Shown: positions 24,685 through 34,719, counted from the stretch's first letter. The stretch: DNA of 64,000 nt from Oceanococcus sp041619555 (GCA_041619555.1 JBFKDQ010000013.1:1-64000), one strand, 5' to 3'. The notes: generated by a model from the sequence alone, not told the origin. A program made the numbers and translations.

Positions 24685-26553
24685 ATGCGGGGCACAGGTT
24701 TTACCGCGACAGATGCCGAACGGCTGTACAACATCGAACACTGGAGCGCGGGCTATTTTGCCGTGGCTGCCAATGGCGATCTCTGCGTTCAGGCCGGCGC
24801 CCGACAGATTTCTCTGGCGGCCATCCTGGCCAGCGAACAGGCGGCCTCCTTGCGCCAGCCTGTCCTGCTGCGCTTCACCCACATCCTGCGCGACCGCGTC
24901 ACACAGCTGCAGTCTGCCTTTGACCAGGCCATCGCCGAGCTTGACTACGGCGGCGGCTATACACCGGTCTATCCCATCAAGGTCAATCAGCAGGCCGATG
25001 TCATCAAAGGGATCCTGTCCGCCGGTCGCATCGGCCTGGAAGCGGGCAGCAAGCCGGAATTGCTCGCCGTGCTCGGTCTGCTGCCGGCCGGTCGGCCAGT
25101 CGTTTGCAATGGCTACAAGGATGCGGAATATGTACGTTTTGGTCTGATCGGCAAGCAGCTTGGTCATCGGGTCACACTGGTCATCGAAAAACTGTCCGAG
25201 CTGCACCACATCGTCGCGGAAAGTGCCGCGATACAGCTCAAGCCGGACCTGGGCCTTCGCGTCCGCCTGGCCAGCATCGGTGCCGGACACTGGCAGAATA
25301 CCGGGGGCGAAAAATCCAAATTCGGCCTGTCCGCCGGGCAGATCGAACGCGCGGTCGCGGAGCTGCAACAACGTGATCTGCTGGATCGCCTGCACCTGCT
25401 GCATTTCCATCTCGGCTCCCAGGTCGCCAATCTGCGCGATATCCGCACCGGACTCCGGGAAGCCGCACGCTACTTTGTCGAGCTCAGACGACTGGGCGCC
25501 CCGATCGACACCATCGATGTCGGCGGTGGCCTGGGGGTGGATTACGAAGGCACCCGCTCACGCAGCTATTGCTCCATGAACTACACGCCGCAGGACTATG
25601 CCCGCGCGGTGGTCGAGACTTTCGCCGAGGCGGCACGGGACGCAAACCTGCCCTGCCCGGACATCATTTCCGAGTCAGGCCGCGCGCTGACCGCCCATCA
25701 CGCGGTGCTGGTGACCAATGTCATTGATGCCGAGCTGGCGGAGTTCGATCCGCCAGAGCCACCCCGGGAGCAGGCGCCGGCAGCCCTGAGAGAGCTCTGG
25801 CAACTCCATGAAGACGACCAGGGCCTGCCGCCGCTGGAGCGCCTGGCCGATGCTGACGTTCTGCTGGAGCAGCTGCAGCAGGCCTTCAATCTGGGCGAGA
25901 CCCGGATCCAGGACCGGGCCCAGGCCGAGAACCTGCATCGTGCCATCGCCCATACGGTGATGGGCCAGCTTGATGCCAGCGTGCGCAGTCACCGCGACAC
26001 CCTGGACGATCTGCGCGAGCGATTCGCCGACAAGCTGTTCTGCAATTTTTCGGTGTTCCAATCCTTGCCGGATGTCTGGGCGATCGAGCAGGTCTTTCCG
26101 ATCGTCCCCCTCACGCGACTCAACGAGCGCCCCGAACGCCGCGCCGTCATTCGTGATCTGACCTGCGATTCCGATGGCCGCATCGACCGCTATGTCGATC
26201 GCGATGGGCTGGACTCCAGCCTGCCGGTGCATGCGGCACAAGCGGGCGAAAACTACCGCCTTGGCGTTTTCATGGTCGGGGCCTACCAGGAAATTCTCGG
26301 CGACATGCACAATTTATTCGGGGATACCGATGCGGTCACCGTGGAGATCGACGCCGAGGGCCAATGGCAACTGAGCGGGATCGAACAGGGCGACCGGGTC
26401 GAGCAATTGCTCGACTACGTGCACCTGTCCAGCGATGAATTGCTGCAAAGCTATGCCGCCAAGCTGGCAACCTCTTCATTGCCCTCCGCCACACAGCAAA
26501 AAAGCCTGGCTGCGCTCGCGGCCGGCCTGCGGGGCTATACCTACCTGCAATAG
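24685..26553 (+). CDS. speA: Biosynthetic arginine decarboxylase
   Basis: A PLP-dependent fold-type III enzyme converting arginine to agmatine. At 622 residues it is close to E. coli SpeA (658). The PLP lysine is in TPVYPIKVNQQADV (Lys99). HFHLGSQVANLRDIR, IDVGGGLGVDYEGT and SESGRALTAHHAV mark the barrel. The C-terminal domain carries LFCNFSVFQSLPDVWAIEQ, in which the cysteine is the conserved active-site residue, and GVFMVGAYQEILGDMHNLFG. The ATG at 24685 was chosen because the open frame upstream overlaps the divergent speE start. Confidence 0.97.
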   Translation: MRGTGFTATDAERLYNIEHWSAGYFAVAANGDLCVQAGARQISLAAILASEQAASLRQPVLLRFTHILRDRVTQLQSAFDQAIAELDYGGGYTPVYPIKVNQQADVIKGILSAGRIGLEAGSKPELLAVLGLLPAGRPVVCNGYKDAEYVRFGLIGKQLGHRVTLVIEKLSELHHIVAESAAIQLKPDLGLRVRLASIGAGHWQNTGGEKSKFGLSAGQIERAVAELQQRDLLDRLHLLHFHLGSQVANLRDIRTGLREAARYFVELRRLGAPIDTIDVGGGLGVDYEGTRSRSYCSMNYTPQDYARAVVETFAEAARDANLPCPDIISESGRALTAHHAVLVTNVIDAELAEFDPPEPPREQAPAALRELWQLHEDDQGLPPLERLADADVLLEQLQQAFNLGETRIQDRAQAENLHRAIAHTVMGQLDASVRSHRDTLDDLRERFADKLFCNFSVFQSLPDVWAIEQVFPIVPLTRLNERPERRAVIRDLTCDSDGRIDRYVDRDGLDSSLPVHAAQAGENYRLGVFMVGAYQEILGDMHNLFGDTDAVTVEIDAEGQWQLSGIEQGDRVEQLLDYVHLSSDELLQSYAAKLATSSLPSATQQKSLAALAAGLRGYTYLQ

Positions 26554-26661
26554 GGTCCTGGCATCATGCGCGGCTGCTGGGCACGGTCAATCAGACGTGG
26601 CCCCGGCAAGCTAACGGATACGCCAGCGGCAGGCAGAGCAGACAAGCGCTACTCGTCAAGA

Positions 26662-26690
26662 TCCCCCGCTGCCTGCAAACCGGCGGGGGA
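26662..26690. terminator. Stem-loop between convergent speA and typA
   Basis: TCCCCCGC (26662-26669) pairs with GCGGGGGA (26683-26690) around a 13-base loop, between the two stops. There is no T-run on either side, so it may be a weak bidirectional terminator or a 3'-end stabiliser. Confidence 0.4.
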
Positions 26691-26713
26691 CCGCTTGAAG
26701 GCGGACCGGCGCT

Positions 26714-28525
26714 TCAGCCTTTGTTCGAGCGTTTGCGCTCGTGCTCTTTGAGAAAGCGCTTGCGAATGCGGATGGATTCCGGCGTGACCTCGACCAGCTC
26801 ATCATCGTTGATGAATTCCAGCGCCTGTTCCAGCGACAGTCGCACCGGAGGCGTCAGAATCACGTTCTCATCCGTACCCGAGGCGCGCATATTGGTCAGC
26901 TTCTTGGCGCGCAAGGCATTGACAACGAGATCATTGTCCCGATTGTGGATGCCGACGATCTGGCCTTCGTACACCTCGGCGCCGGGCTGCACCAGCATGC
27001 GGCCACGCTCCTGCAGTCCGAACAGCGCAAAAGCGAGAACCTTGCCCTGATCGTTGGAAATCAGCACGCCATTGTGGCGATGGCCGACCTGCGTATCGGT
27101 CACCGGACCAAAGTGATCGAAATTGTGCGCCAGCAGACCGGTGCCTGAGGTCAGGGACAGGAACTCGGTCTGAAATCCGATCAGACCGCGTGAGGGAATG
27201 ACGTAATCCAGGCGCACCCGACCCTTGCCGTCAGGCTGCATGTTGTTCATCCGGCCACCGCGCTCGGCGAGCTGCTGGATCACCGCACCCTGGGTTTCTT
27301 CTTCCAGGTCGGCGGTCAGGATTTCGTAGGGTTCATGGATCTCGCCATCGACTTCCTTGCGAATCACCTCGGGCCGCGAAACCGCCAGCTCGTATCCCTC
27401 GCGCCGCATGTTCTCGATCAGGATCGACAGATGCAGCAAGCCGCGACCGGAGACCCGGAACTTGTCCGGATCCTGGGTCGGCGCCACCCGCAAGGCGACA
27501 TTGGTCTTCAGCTCCCGCTGCAGACGATCGCCAATCTGGCGCGAGGTGATGAACTTGCCTTCCTTGCCGGCAAACGGCGACTTGTTGACCTCGAAGGTCA
27601 TCGACATGGTGGGCTCATCCACATCCAGACTGGCCATCTGCTCCGGATGACCGACGTCGCAAACCGTCTCGGAAATCCCCAGGTCCTCGATCCCGGTCAG
27701 CGCGATGATGTCGCCCGCTTCGGCCTGCTCAACCTCGACCCGGTCCAGACCGAGAAAACCCAGCACCTGCAGGATCTTGGAGCGCCGCAGGCTGCCATCG
27801 CGCGCCACCACCACGACCTGGGAGCCGGGCTTGATCACGCCGCGACTGATGCGACCGGTACCGATCACGCCGACATAGGACGAATAGGCCAGCGAGGTGA
27901 CCTGCATCTGGAACGGACCTTCCGGGTTCACGCCCGGCGCGCTGACGCGCTCGACGATGGTCTGGAACAGCGGCGTCATGTCACCCTCACGCACCGTATC
28001 CTCAAGTCCTGCATAACCGTTCAGCGCAGAGGCATAGACAATCGGAAAATCCAGCTGCTCGTCGCTGCCGCCGAGTTTGTCGAACAGCTCGAAAACCTGA
28101 TCGATCACCCAGTCGGGCCGGGCGCCGGGACGATCGATCTTGTTCACCACGACGATGGGCTTCAGGCCCAGGGCAAACGCCTTCTGCGTCACGAAACGGG
28201 TCTGGGGCATGGGGCCGTCCACCGCATCCACGACCAACAGGACCGAGTCGACCATCGACAGCACACGCTCGACTTCACCACCAAAGTCGGCGTGCCCGGG
28301 GGTGTCGACGATATTGATCCGGTAGTCATTCCAGCGCAGCGCCGTATTCTTCGCCGTGATCGTGATGCCGCGCTCTTTTTCCAGCGCATTGGAGTCCATG
28401 ATGCGCTCGCCATGGTCCTTGCGCGCGTCCAGCGTACCCGACTGCTTGAGCAGACAATCCACAAGTGTGGTCTTGCCATGGTCGACGTGCGCGATGATGG
28501 CGATGTTGCGGAGGTTTTCGATCAT
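26714..28525 (-). CDS. typA: Ribosome-associated translational GTPase TypA/BipA
   Basis: An EF-G-like GTPase needed for stress and low-temperature growth and for 50S assembly. The 603-residue length matches E. coli BipA (607). The G1 motif is AHVDHGKTTL (residues 12-21), the switch region GITITAKNTALRW, G3 is DTPGHADFGGE, and G4 is VVNKIDRPGARP. The C-terminal BipA-specific domain has KLTNMRASGTDENVILTPP. It is convergent with speA and divergent from the DUF924 gene. Confidence 0.98.
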   Translation of the reverse strand: MIENLRNIAIIAHVDHGKTTLVDCLLKQSGTLDARKDHGERIMDSNALEKERGITITAKNTALRWNDYRINIVDTPGHADFGGEVERVLSMVDSVLLVVDAVDGPMPQTRFVTQKAFALGLKPIVVVNKIDRPGARPDWVIDQVFELFDKLGGSDEQLDFPIVYASALNGYAGLEDTVREGDMTPLFQTIVERVSAPGVNPEGPFQMQVTSLAYSSYVGVIGTGRISRGVIKPGSQVVVVARDGSLRRSKILQVLGFLGLDRVEVEQAEAGDIIALTGIEDLGISETVCDVGHPEQMASLDVDEPTMSMTFEVNKSPFAGKEGKFITSRQIGDRLQRELKTNVALRVAPTQDPDKFRVSGRGLLHLSILIENMRREGYELAVSRPEVIRKEVDGEIHEPYEILTADLEEETQGAVIQQLAERGGRMNNMQPDGKGRVRLDYVIPSRGLIGFQTEFLSLTSGTGLLAHNFDHFGPVTDTQVGHRHNGVLISNDQGKVLAFALFGLQERGRMLVQPGAEVYEGQIVGIHNRDNDLVVNALRAKKLTNMRASGTDENVILTPPVRLSLEQALEFINDDELVEVTPESIRIRKRFLKEHERKRSNKG

Positions 28526-28631
28526 GGATCCGATCTAAGTGGAAAGACAAAAGGCGGCGAAGTCTACATGAGTGCTTAATTCCTAGCCAGAGCCATTCGT
28601 CGTCGCGACGCAATTGAGCTAGATTAACGCC

Positions 28632-29171
28632 ATGGACGCTGAAAAAATCTTGACATTCTGGTTTGAAGAGCTGGACCCGCCGAGCTGGTTCAAGAAGGAC
28701 CGCCGGCTGGATGAGGAAATCCGCCGTCGTTTTGGCGCAATCCACGCCCAGGCCAAAGTCTGCGCGCTCTGGCCCTGGCGTCAGTCGACGTGTGGGCGGC
28801 TCGCCGAAATCCTGGTGCTGGACCAGTTTTCCCGCAATCTATTCCGCGACGATGGCCGCGCATTCGCCCAGGATCCCCTGGCGCTGGCGTTGGCACAGGA
28901 AGCGGTTGCCCAGGGCCTGGATCAGACGCTGACTGTGGAACAGCGCAATTTCCTCTACATGCCCTACATGCACAGCGAATCAGCGGCGATCCACCTGCAG
29001 GCCGTCAAGCTGTTTGCCGTACCGGGCCTGGAGAACAGCCTGGATTTCGAATTCAAGCACAAGGCGATCATCGACCGCTTCGGCCGCTATCCGCATCGCA
29101 ACGCTTTGCTCGGACGGGAATCCACGCCCGAGGAATTGCAATTCCTGCAGCAGGCCGGCTCCAGCTTCTAA
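28632..29171 (+). CDS. DUF924 family protein
   Basis: A 179-residue soluble, helical protein. The family motifs are ILTFWFEELDPPSWFKKD at the N-terminus, EILVLDQFSRNLFRDDGRA in the centre and FLYMPYMHSESAAIHLQAV. These give a TPR-like fold of unknown role. It is divergent from typA with a 106-base gap that includes the palindrome CGTCGCGACG, and its stop is six bases from the convergent purT stop. Confidence 0.88.
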   Translation: MDAEKILTFWFEELDPPSWFKKDRRLDEEIRRRFGAIHAQAKVCALWPWRQSTCGRLAEILVLDQFSRNLFRDDGRAFAQDPLALALAQEAVAQGLDQTLTVEQRNFLYMPYMHSESAAIHLQAVKLFAVPGLENSLDFEFKHKAIIDRFGRYPHRNALLGRESTPEELQFLQQAGSSF

Positions 29172-29177
29172 GTTCTC

Positions 29178-30362
29178 CTAGGGCGCCGGCAGCAGATGCA
29201 CTGCGGCACAGGCCCGGCGCGCCTTGGCGCGAGCCTCCTCGATGGTCTCGCCGCGGGCCAGGGCCACACCCATGCGGCGCCGACCGACGATTTCCGGCTT
29301 GCCGAAAAGACGGAACTGGGTATCGGGCAGGGCCAGGGCCTGATCCAGACCACCGAAACTCGGCGCCCGCCTGTCCGCCGTGACCAGCAGGGCGCAGGAG
29401 GCGGCCGGACCGTGCTGACGAATATTGGGAATCGGCAGGCCGAGTATGGCACGGACGTGCAGGGCGAATTCGGACAGATCCTGGGAGATCAAGGTGACCA
29501 GACCCGTATCATGCGGTCGCGGCGAAACCTCGGAGAACCAGACCTCATCGCCTTTGACGAACAGTTCGACACCGAAGAGGCCGTGCCCGCCGAGGGCCTC
29601 GGTCAGCCGGCGCGCCATGTCCTGAGCCGAAGCCAGGGCGGCGGAACTCATCGCCTGGGGCTGCCAGGACTCGCGATAGTCACCATCGACCTGAATATGC
29701 CCAATCGGTTCGCAGAAGCTGGTGCCCTGCGGGTGACGAATCGTCAGCAGGGTGATTTCGTAATCGAAATCCACCAGGCTTTCTACGATCACCCGACCCT
29801 GGCCCGCCCGCCCACCGGTCTGGGCATAGTTCCAGGCCGTTTGCAGTTCCGCCTGCGTCCGGATCACGGACTGGCCTTTGCCGGAGGAACTCATCACCGG
29901 CTTGATCACGCAGGGCAGACCGATGCGATCGACCGCCAAGCGAAATTCCTCCAGCGTGTCGACAAAGGCATAGGCCGATGTCCTCAGCCCCAGATCCTCC
30001 GCGGCCAGGCAGCGAATGCCCTCGCGATCCATGGTCAGCCGGGCCGCGCGGGCGGTGGGAACGACGCGAAAGCCCTCTGCCTCCAGGGCCTGCAGGGTGG
30101 GCGTATGGATCGCCTCGATCTCCGGCACGATCAGATCCGGAGCTTCCTTCTCGACCAGGGCGCGCAGCTGATCCGCATCCAGCATGTTGATGACATGACT
30201 GCGATGGGCAAGCTGCATGGCCGGTGCATTCGCATAGCGGTCCACCGCAATCACTTCCAGGCCAAAGCGCTGCAACTCGATCACCACTTCCTTGCCCAGC
30301 TCGCCACTGCCCAGCAGCATCACCCGGGTTGCGGTGGCGGACAAAGGGGTTCCCACCTTCAC
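29178..30362 (-). CDS. purT: Formate-dependent GAR transformylase
   Basis: An ATP-grasp enzyme using formate and ATP to formylate glycinamide ribonucleotide in purine synthesis. The 394-residue protein aligns throughout with E. coli PurT: VMLLGSGELGKEVVIELQR, SHVINMLDADQL, VKPVMSSSGKGQSVIRT-type P-loop region, GHIQVDGDYRESWQPQAMS, EVSPRPHDTGLVTLISQDL and RLFGKPEIVGRRRMGVALA. It starts with GTG at 30362, overlapping the argH stop as GTGA, so translation is coupled to argH. Confidence 0.97.
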   Translation of the reverse strand: MKVGTPLSATATRVMLLGSGELGKEVVIELQRFGLEVIAVDRYANAPAMQLAHRSHVINMLDADQLRALVEKEAPDLIVPEIEAIHTPTLQALEAEGFRVVPTARAARLTMDREGIRCLAAEDLGLRTSAYAFVDTLEEFRLAVDRIGLPCVIKPVMSSSGKGQSVIRTQAELQTAWNYAQTGGRAGQGRVIVESLVDFDYEITLLTIRHPQGTSFCEPIGHIQVDGDYRESWQPQAMSSAALASAQDMARRLTEALGGHGLFGVELFVKGDEVWFSEVSPRPHDTGLVTLISQDLSEFALHVRAILGLPIPNIRQHGPAASCALLVTADRRAPSFGGLDQALALPDTQFRLFGKPEIVGRRRMGVALARGETIEEARAKARRACAAVHLLPAP

Positions 30363-31756
30363 TGCACCGCCTCCAGCCGGGCGCGCGCCCTGACACAGGC
30401 CGAACGCACCTGCTGCGGCGCGGTACCACCGATATGGTTGCGGGCAGCCACTGCGCCATCCAGGGTCAGCACGGCGTAGACATCGGCCATCGCCAGCGGC
30501 GCATTGAGCTGGATTTCATCCAGGCTCAACTCATGCAGATCCACCCCTTTGGCGAGGGCCAGGGAAACCGTCTTGCCGACCATTTCATGGGCATCGCGAA
30601 ACGGCACGCCCTTGCGCACCAGGTAGTCCGCCAGTTCGGTCGCGGTCGGATAGCCCTTGCCCGCAGCCTCCCGGCAGGCATCTGCCCTGAACTGCATCGC
30701 CGGAATCATGCCGTTCATCACCCCGAGCACCGCAGTGACCGTATCCAGAGCATCGAACAGCGGTTCCTTGTCCTCCTGATTGTCGCGGTTATAGGCCAGC
30801 GGCTGGGATTTCATCAGGGTGAGCAATGCGGTCAGCGCACCGTAGACCCTGCCAGTCTTGCCCCGGGTCAATTCCGCCACATCGGGATTCTTCTTCTGCG
30901 GCATGATCGAGGAACCGGTGCAGTAGCGGTCCGGCAACTGCACCAGACCGAACTGCGGACAGGCCCACAGCACCAGTTCCTCGCAGATGCGTGAAAAATG
31001 CATCATAAGGATGCTGGCAAAAGCACAGAATTCGATGGCGAAATCGCGGTCGGACACCGCATCCAGAGAGTTGTCGATGACATCGGCGAAGTCCAGGCTC
31101 TGCGCGGTCAGATCACGCCGGATCGGATAGCTTGTGCCGGACAGGGCAGCCGCGCCCAGCGGACAGACATTCATGCGCCGACGCAAGTCCAGCAAACGAC
31201 CCGTATCCCGGCACAGCATCGCCTCCCAGGCGAGCAGATGATGGCCGGCGGTGACCGGCTGCGCTGCCTGCAGGTGGGTGTAACCCGGAAAAATCGTGTC
31301 CGCTTCACGCTCCGCCAGTTCGATCAAACCTTCACGCAAACTGCGCAACTGGGCATGCAGCAAGTCCACAGCATCGCGCAGATACAGCCGGACATCGGTC
31401 GCCACCTGATCATTGCGTGAACGACCGGTATGCAGCTTCTTGCCGGCCGGTCCGATCTTGTCGGTCAGGCGGGATTCGATGTTCATGTGAACATCCTCGA
31501 GCTGCGGGTCCCAGGGAAACTCGCCGGATTCGATCTCCTGCTGAATTGCATCCAGGCCGCGGCAGATGGATTCGACTTCGGCCTGGGACAGCACGGCCAC
31601 CTGTCCGAGCATCATGGCATGCGCCTTTGAGCCACGAATATCGTGGGCATACAGGCGGCGATCGAAATGCTCCGAAGCACTGAAGGCTTCAACCAAGGCA
31701 TCGGTGCCTTCGGCAAATCGCCCGCCCCATAGTTTGCCTTTTTCGGCACTCGTCAT
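30359..31756 (-). CDS. argH: Argininosuccinate lyase
   Basis: The last step of arginine synthesis, splitting argininosuccinate into arginine and fumarate. The 465-residue protein has GKLWGGRFAEGTDALVEAFS at the N-terminus, the substrate loop THLQAAQPVTAGHHLLAWE, and the fumarase-superfamily signature GSSIMPQKKNPD with the catalytic serine. The open frame extends upstream to 31867, but the conserved start is MTSAEKGKLWGG at 31756. It forms an overlapping pair with purT. A TATCAT (-10) at 31795-31790 on the minus strand is a possible promoter. Confidence 0.97.
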   Translation of the reverse strand: MTSAEKGKLWGGRFAEGTDALVEAFSASEHFDRRLYAHDIRGSKAHAMMLGQVAVLSQAEVESICRGLDAIQQEIESGEFPWDPQLEDVHMNIESRLTDKIGPAGKKLHTGRSRNDQVATDVRLYLRDAVDLLHAQLRSLREGLIELAEREADTIFPGYTHLQAAQPVTAGHHLLAWEAMLCRDTGRLLDLRRRMNVCPLGAAALSGTSYPIRRDLTAQSLDFADVIDNSLDAVSDRDFAIEFCAFASILMMHFSRICEELVLWACPQFGLVQLPDRYCTGSSIMPQKKNPDVAELTRGKTGRVYGALTALLTLMKSQPLAYNRDNQEDKEPLFDALDTVTAVLGVMNGMIPAMQFRADACREAAGKGYPTATELADYLVRKGVPFRDAHEMVGKTVSLALAKGVDLHELSLDEIQLNAPLAMADVYAVLTLDGAVAARNHIGGTAPQQVRSACVRARARLEAVQ

Positions 31757-31995
31757 CGCAGTTCCATCACACGCAGCAAAAGGGACGAAATGATAACAAA
31801 ACCATGATTTGTCCAGCTTCCGTCCGGCTGGCCGTGAGCAGAGGGCTGCGTTAGATTGATCTGCCACGGTCGCATGTACCGGAAGACGGAGTCCAAGATG
31901 GCCGGGCTGGCAGACTCACATCGAAGCGGACCTGCCGGCACTCGGACGGCGGAACTGGCATGCGCAACGCAGCGCATCGATCCGGGCGCCGGCTC

Positions 31996-33036
31996 ATGAA
32001 ACTGAGTACCGGCGCTTCGCAACAAACCAGTTTTCTTCCCGACTTCTGCCGCGGACCGGTGATTTTCAGCCTGCTGATGGTCAGCCAGATGCTGGCGTTC
32101 TTTCTGGTCCTGGCCTCGCCGGGACATGAACTGTTTCCGGCCAGTCGCATCATTCTGGTCTCCCTGTTTCTACACTGGATCAGCCTGCCTTCCGCAGCCG
32201 CCCTGTGCTGGGCGCGCCAGCGCCTGATGGGCCGGCCGACCTTCGTGGTCGCCATGGCCGCCTTCATCATCCTGCTCGGCATCACCGGCATCGTCAGCGA
32301 GCTCGGCTTCCAGATTGGCAGACTGCTGCAATGGCGAGGCTTTGCCGAATCCCAGGCGCACGGTTTCTTCATCTTGCGCAATCTCATCCTGTGCGGTCTG
32401 GTGGCGGTCCTGCTGCTGTATTTCTTCTACCTCAGGGATGCGCACTCGCGACAGCTGATCGCCTCCGCCGAAGCACGCTTCGCCGCCCTGCAGGCGCGCA
32501 TTCGTCCCCACTTCTTCTTCAACAGCCTGAACAGCGTGGCCGCTCTGATCAGCATTCGTCCTGAATCCGCAGAGACCCTGCTGGAAGACTTGTCCGACCT
32601 GTTTCGCGCCATCTTGAAGAACCGTGAGCCCTGGAACAGCCTGGAGGATGAGGTCCGCCTGGCGCAGACCTATCTGCGCATCGAAGAACTGCGGCTTGGC
32701 GAGCGATTGCAGCAGGACTGGCAGCTCCCCGACAACATGCAAGGCCTCAGGCTGCCCCTGCTCAGCCTACAACCGCTGGTGGAAAATGCGGTCTATCACG
32801 GCATCGAACGCCTGCCGCAGGGCGGCCGCATCGGCATCCACATCCAGCGCCAGGCCCGCCAGCTCATCGTCGAGGTCAGCAACCCGGTGCCGGTAGACGA
32901 GCGCCCTGCACCCGGAAGCCGAATTGCCCTGGACAACATCCGGCAACGTCTGCGTTTGTTATACGATGACAAGGCAACGCTCACCACCCACAGCCTTTCC
33001 GGGACGTACCGCGCGGAGCTCCGCATACCGGCATGA
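31996..33036 (+). CDS. algZ: LytS-type sensor histidine kinase AlgZ/FimS
   Basis: An inner-membrane sensor of 346 residues. The N-terminal half holds four to five hydrophobic segments (for example LVSLFLHWISLPSAAALCWA and LILCGLVAVLLLYFFY). The His_kinase domain has IRPHFFFNSLNSVAALI with His172. An atypical ATPase part follows: LQPLVENAVYHGIERLPQGG (N-box) and GSRIALDNIRQRL. It overlaps algR by ATGA. In Pseudomonas the pair controls alginate, twitching and virulence; here the regulon is unknown. The start is uncertain (31960 is also in frame). Confidence 0.93.
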   Translation: MKLSTGASQQTSFLPDFCRGPVIFSLLMVSQMLAFFLVLASPGHELFPASRIILVSLFLHWISLPSAAALCWARQRLMGRPTFVVAMAAFIILLGITGIVSELGFQIGRLLQWRGFAESQAHGFFILRNLILCGLVAVLLLYFFYLRDAHSRQLIASAEARFAALQARIRPHFFFNSLNSVAALISIRPESAETLLEDLSDLFRAILKNREPWNSLEDEVRLAQTYLRIEELRLGERLQQDWQLPDNMQGLRLPLLSLQPLVENAVYHGIERLPQGGRIGIHIQRQARQLIVEVSNPVPVDERPAPGSRIALDNIRQRLRLLYDDKATLTTHSLSGTYRAELRIPA

Positions 33037-33785
33037 AGATCCTGATCGTTGATGACGAACATCTGGCCCGTGAACGGCTGAAAAGCCTGATTGCGCGGTT
33101 TCCAGCGTACCGCGTCATCGGTGAAGCCGGCGACGGCAAAAGCGCACTGGATCGAATCGCGCAGATGGAACCGGATATCGTTCTACTCGACATTCGCATG
33201 CCGGGCATGGATGGACTGCAGGTCGCCCGCGCCCTCACCGTGATGACGCTCCCGCCGGCCATCATTTTCACCACCGCCTATTCAGAACACGCGCTGTCCG
33301 CTTTCGATACCGCCGCCTGCGCCTACTTGCTCAAGCCGGTGCGCCGGGAAAAACTGGCCGAAGCGCTGAAGCAGGCGCGACGGCCCAGCAAGGCGCAACT
33401 CGAGGTCCTGGCGCAGAGCACCAGCGGCCGACGCAACCCGGCACGTAGCCATATCATTGCCACCACCCGTGATGGCCAGAAACGGATCCCCGTCGAGGAC
33501 ATCCTTTTTTTTGAAGCCGATCAGAAATACACCACCGTCCATCATCTGCAAGGCGAGGTGCTGATCGAGGAATCCTTGCGCCAGCTGGAGGCGGATCTGC
33601 TCCCGCAGTTCCTGCGCGTGCACCGAAAAATCCTCGTCAATACCGCATACATTACCAATCTGCACCGGGCGGAAACGCTCGGCAGCCATGGTGGCGAATT
33701 GCAGCTCAGGCATACTGAAAAAACATTGCCGGTCAGCCGGCGTCGCCTGGCCGAAGTCCGAAGACTCTTGTTCAAAGGTTCCTGA
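33033..33785 (+). CDS. algR: LytTR response regulator AlgR
   Basis: A 250-residue response regulator. The receiver domain (about 1-120) has ILIVDDEHLARERL, phosphoacceptor Asp53 in VLLDIRMPGMDGL, FTTAYSEHALSAF and LLKPVRREKL. The LytTR DNA-binding domain (about 142-248) carries ILFFEADQKYTTVHH and FLRVHRKILVNTAYITNLHR. It is embedded in an overlapping chain: ATGA with algZ upstream, and its stop shares one base with the hemC start. The two-component system and haem genes are therefore probably co-transcribed. Confidence 0.96.
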   Translation: MKILIVDDEHLARERLKSLIARFPAYRVIGEAGDGKSALDRIAQMEPDIVLLDIRMPGMDGLQVARALTVMTLPPAIIFTTAYSEHALSAFDTAACAYLLKPVRREKLAEALKQARRPSKAQLEVLAQSTSGRRNPARSHIIATTRDGQKRIPVEDILFFEADQKYTTVHHLQGEVLIEESLRQLEADLLPQFLRVHRKILVNTAYITNLHRAETLGSHGGELQLRHTEKTLPVSRRRLAEVRRLLFKGS

Positions 33786-34708
33786 TGTCCGTATTACGAA
33801 TTGCCACCCGGCGCAGTCCGCTGGCGCTGTGGCAGGCCGAGTTTGTCGCGCGCCGCCTGCGCGAGCTTCATCCCGCACTGGCGGTCGAAATCCTGCCGAT
33901 GGTCACCCGCGGCGATCAACTGCTGGACTCCCCGCTGTCACGGGTGGGCGGCAAAGGCCTGTTCGTCAAGGAACTGGAGCGGGCAATGCTCGACGGCAAG
34001 GCCGATATCGCCGTGCATTCCATGAAGGATGTGCCGGCCGAATTCCCGCCTGGTCTGGGACTGACCGCGATCCTGGAACGCGAAGACCCCTGCGATGCGC
34101 TGATCGGTGCCGAATCTCTGGAGGCCCTGCCGCTAGGCGCGGTGGTCGGTACCGCCAGCCTGCGCCGTCAATTGCAGATCCAGGCCCGGCGGCCGGACGT
34201 GCAGATCCGACTGCTACGCGGCAACATCAATACGCGACTGGCCAAACTGGATCAGGGTGACTACGACGCCATCGTGCTCGCTGCCTCGGGCATGAAACGC
34301 ATGGGCTTTGACCATCGCATCAGTCAGATCCTGCCAGTTGAAACCATGCTGCCTTCGGTTGGCCAGGGCGCTCTGGGCATCGAATGCCGGCTCGACGATG
34401 CACCAACTCGGGCGCGAATTGAGCCCTTGATCGACCAGGCCTCCTGGATCCGCGTTTCGGCCGAGCGGGCGCTGAGCCATTGCATGGGCGGCAGTTGCCA
34501 GTTGCCAATCGCCGGCTATGCGGTCCTTGAGGGCGACACGCTCTGGCTGCGCGGACTGGTGGGCTCGCCGGACGGCCGGCAGGTCCTGCGTGACGAGATC
34601 CGTGGCAGCCAGGAGCAGGCCCAGGCCCTGGGTCGAGAACTGGGCGCCAGACTGCTCGCCAATGGCGCCCAGCACATTCTTGATGCCCTGAATCAGAATT
34701 CAGCCTGA
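33785..34708 (+). CDS. hemC: Hydroxymethylbilane synthase (porphobilinogen deaminase)
   Basis: Polymerises four porphobilinogens to hydroxymethylbilane. The 307-residue protein has RIATRRSPLALWQAEFV, VGGKGLFVKELERAML and AVHSMKDVPAEFPPGL. The dipyrromethane cofactor is attached at Cys238 in MGGSCQLPIAGYAV. The start overlaps the algR stop by one base (TGATG). It is the first haem gene of the hemCDXY chain. Confidence 0.98.
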   Translation: MSVLRIATRRSPLALWQAEFVARRLRELHPALAVEILPMVTRGDQLLDSPLSRVGGKGLFVKELERAMLDGKADIAVHSMKDVPAEFPPGLGLTAILEREDPCDALIGAESLEALPLGAVVGTASLRRQLQIQARRPDVQIRLLRGNINTRLAKLDQGDYDAIVLAASGMKRMGFDHRISQILPVETMLPSVGQGALGIECRLDDAPTRARIEPLIDQASWIRVSAERALSHCMGGSCQLPIAGYAVLEGDTLWLRGLVGSPDGRQVLRDEIRGSQEQAQALGRELGARLLANGAQHILDALNQNSA

Positions 34709-34719
34709 TCGATTTTACG

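Noticed and set aside
27335..28579. 414-codon plus-strand frame over typA
   Set aside because: Shadow of TypA; composition and lack of motifs match antisense of a conserved GTPase.
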